Source of the DNA: Actinomycetota bacterium
Lineage (GTDB): Bacteria > Actinomycetota > Actinomycetes > Nanopelagicales > Nanopelagicaceae
Length of the DNA stretch: 64,000 bases
NCBI GenBank assembly: GCA_009726125.1
Contig: WLIT01000003.1
Location: 16,818-80,817 of the forward strand
Reading direction: 5' to 3'
Below the pieces are notes generated by a model. The model did no database searches. It saw only the letters and a list, made by a program, of their open reading frames with translations, and was not told the origin of the DNA. A program made the position numbers and the translations under genes. Position 1 is the first letter of the stretch. Every line of letters begins with the position of its first letter. Below are positions 63,956 through 64,000 of this stretch, in pieces.

Positions 63956-64000
63956 ACCTGAATTCTCCCCTATAACTATCGATACCACCAAACTCTAAAG

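Overview
The window looks like a stretch of chromosome from a small-genome, moderately low-G+C actinobacterium. The evidence is a WhiB7-type regulator, AdnA/AdnB, UvrD2, DUF2342 zincin, DUF5679, DUF6542, DUF4307, DUF3817, DUF501, UPF0182 and a C1/U72 initiator tRNA. Genes are tightly packed with many ATGA overlaps, several proteins are shorter than their usual family length, and promoters often sit 5-9 bases from the start codon (leaderless transcripts). This fits the freshwater acI/Nanopelagicales type of genome; that placement is an inference.

Layout. 1-12.6 kb: a partial CDS, tRNA-fMet, UPF0182, a PDZ-less Lon-type protease, a DUF2342 protein, a YgjP peptidase, a zinc ribbon, a ThiF-like protein, WhiB7 with a probable attenuator leader, UvrD2, NudC and an EEP phosphatase. 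The order resembles the mycobacterial UPF0182 to adnAB neighbourhood. 12.6-19.1 kb: adnB/adnA. 19.1-31 kb: typA, ychF, rmuC, DUF6542, ispH, xseA, xseB, class I fumarase, a secreted lytic transglycosylase-like protein, PIN-PhoH and a Z-prenyltransferase. 31-38.5 kb: DUF3817, SURF1, DUF4307, greA, a DrrAB-like ABC exporter, two MFS exporters and a Bax-inhibitor-1 family protein.

39.1-49.4 kb is a 10.2-kb integrated island in a tRNA gene with a UAA (Leu) anticodon. It is bounded by a perfect 67-bp direct repeat, has paired integrase-arm-like sites at both ends, and encodes a tyrosine recombinase. Unusually, the element rebuilds the 5' part and promoter of the tRNA, and the displaced 5' fragment with the host promoter is left at the far end. 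Its cargo is mostly unrecognised. It includes a helix-turn-helix protein, a VWA-like lipoprotein paired with a coiled-coil membrane protein, and a three-gene ATGA-coupled operon. That operon encodes a ten-module zinc-ribbon array with a GIY-YIG-like C-terminus, a secreted HNH nuclease and a lipoprotein. Several small secreted or membrane proteins follow, one of them split by a -1 frameshift at a perfect slippery heptamer. This island is the best candidate for an undescribed system.

49.4-64 kb returns to core genes: ppx, DUF501, ftsB and eno (overlapping, probably one operon), mazG, a SurA-like lipoprotein, mfd, ppc, pth, rplY, prs, glmU and tRNA-Gln(UUG). No rRNA, CRISPR array, IS element or phage structural gene was seen.
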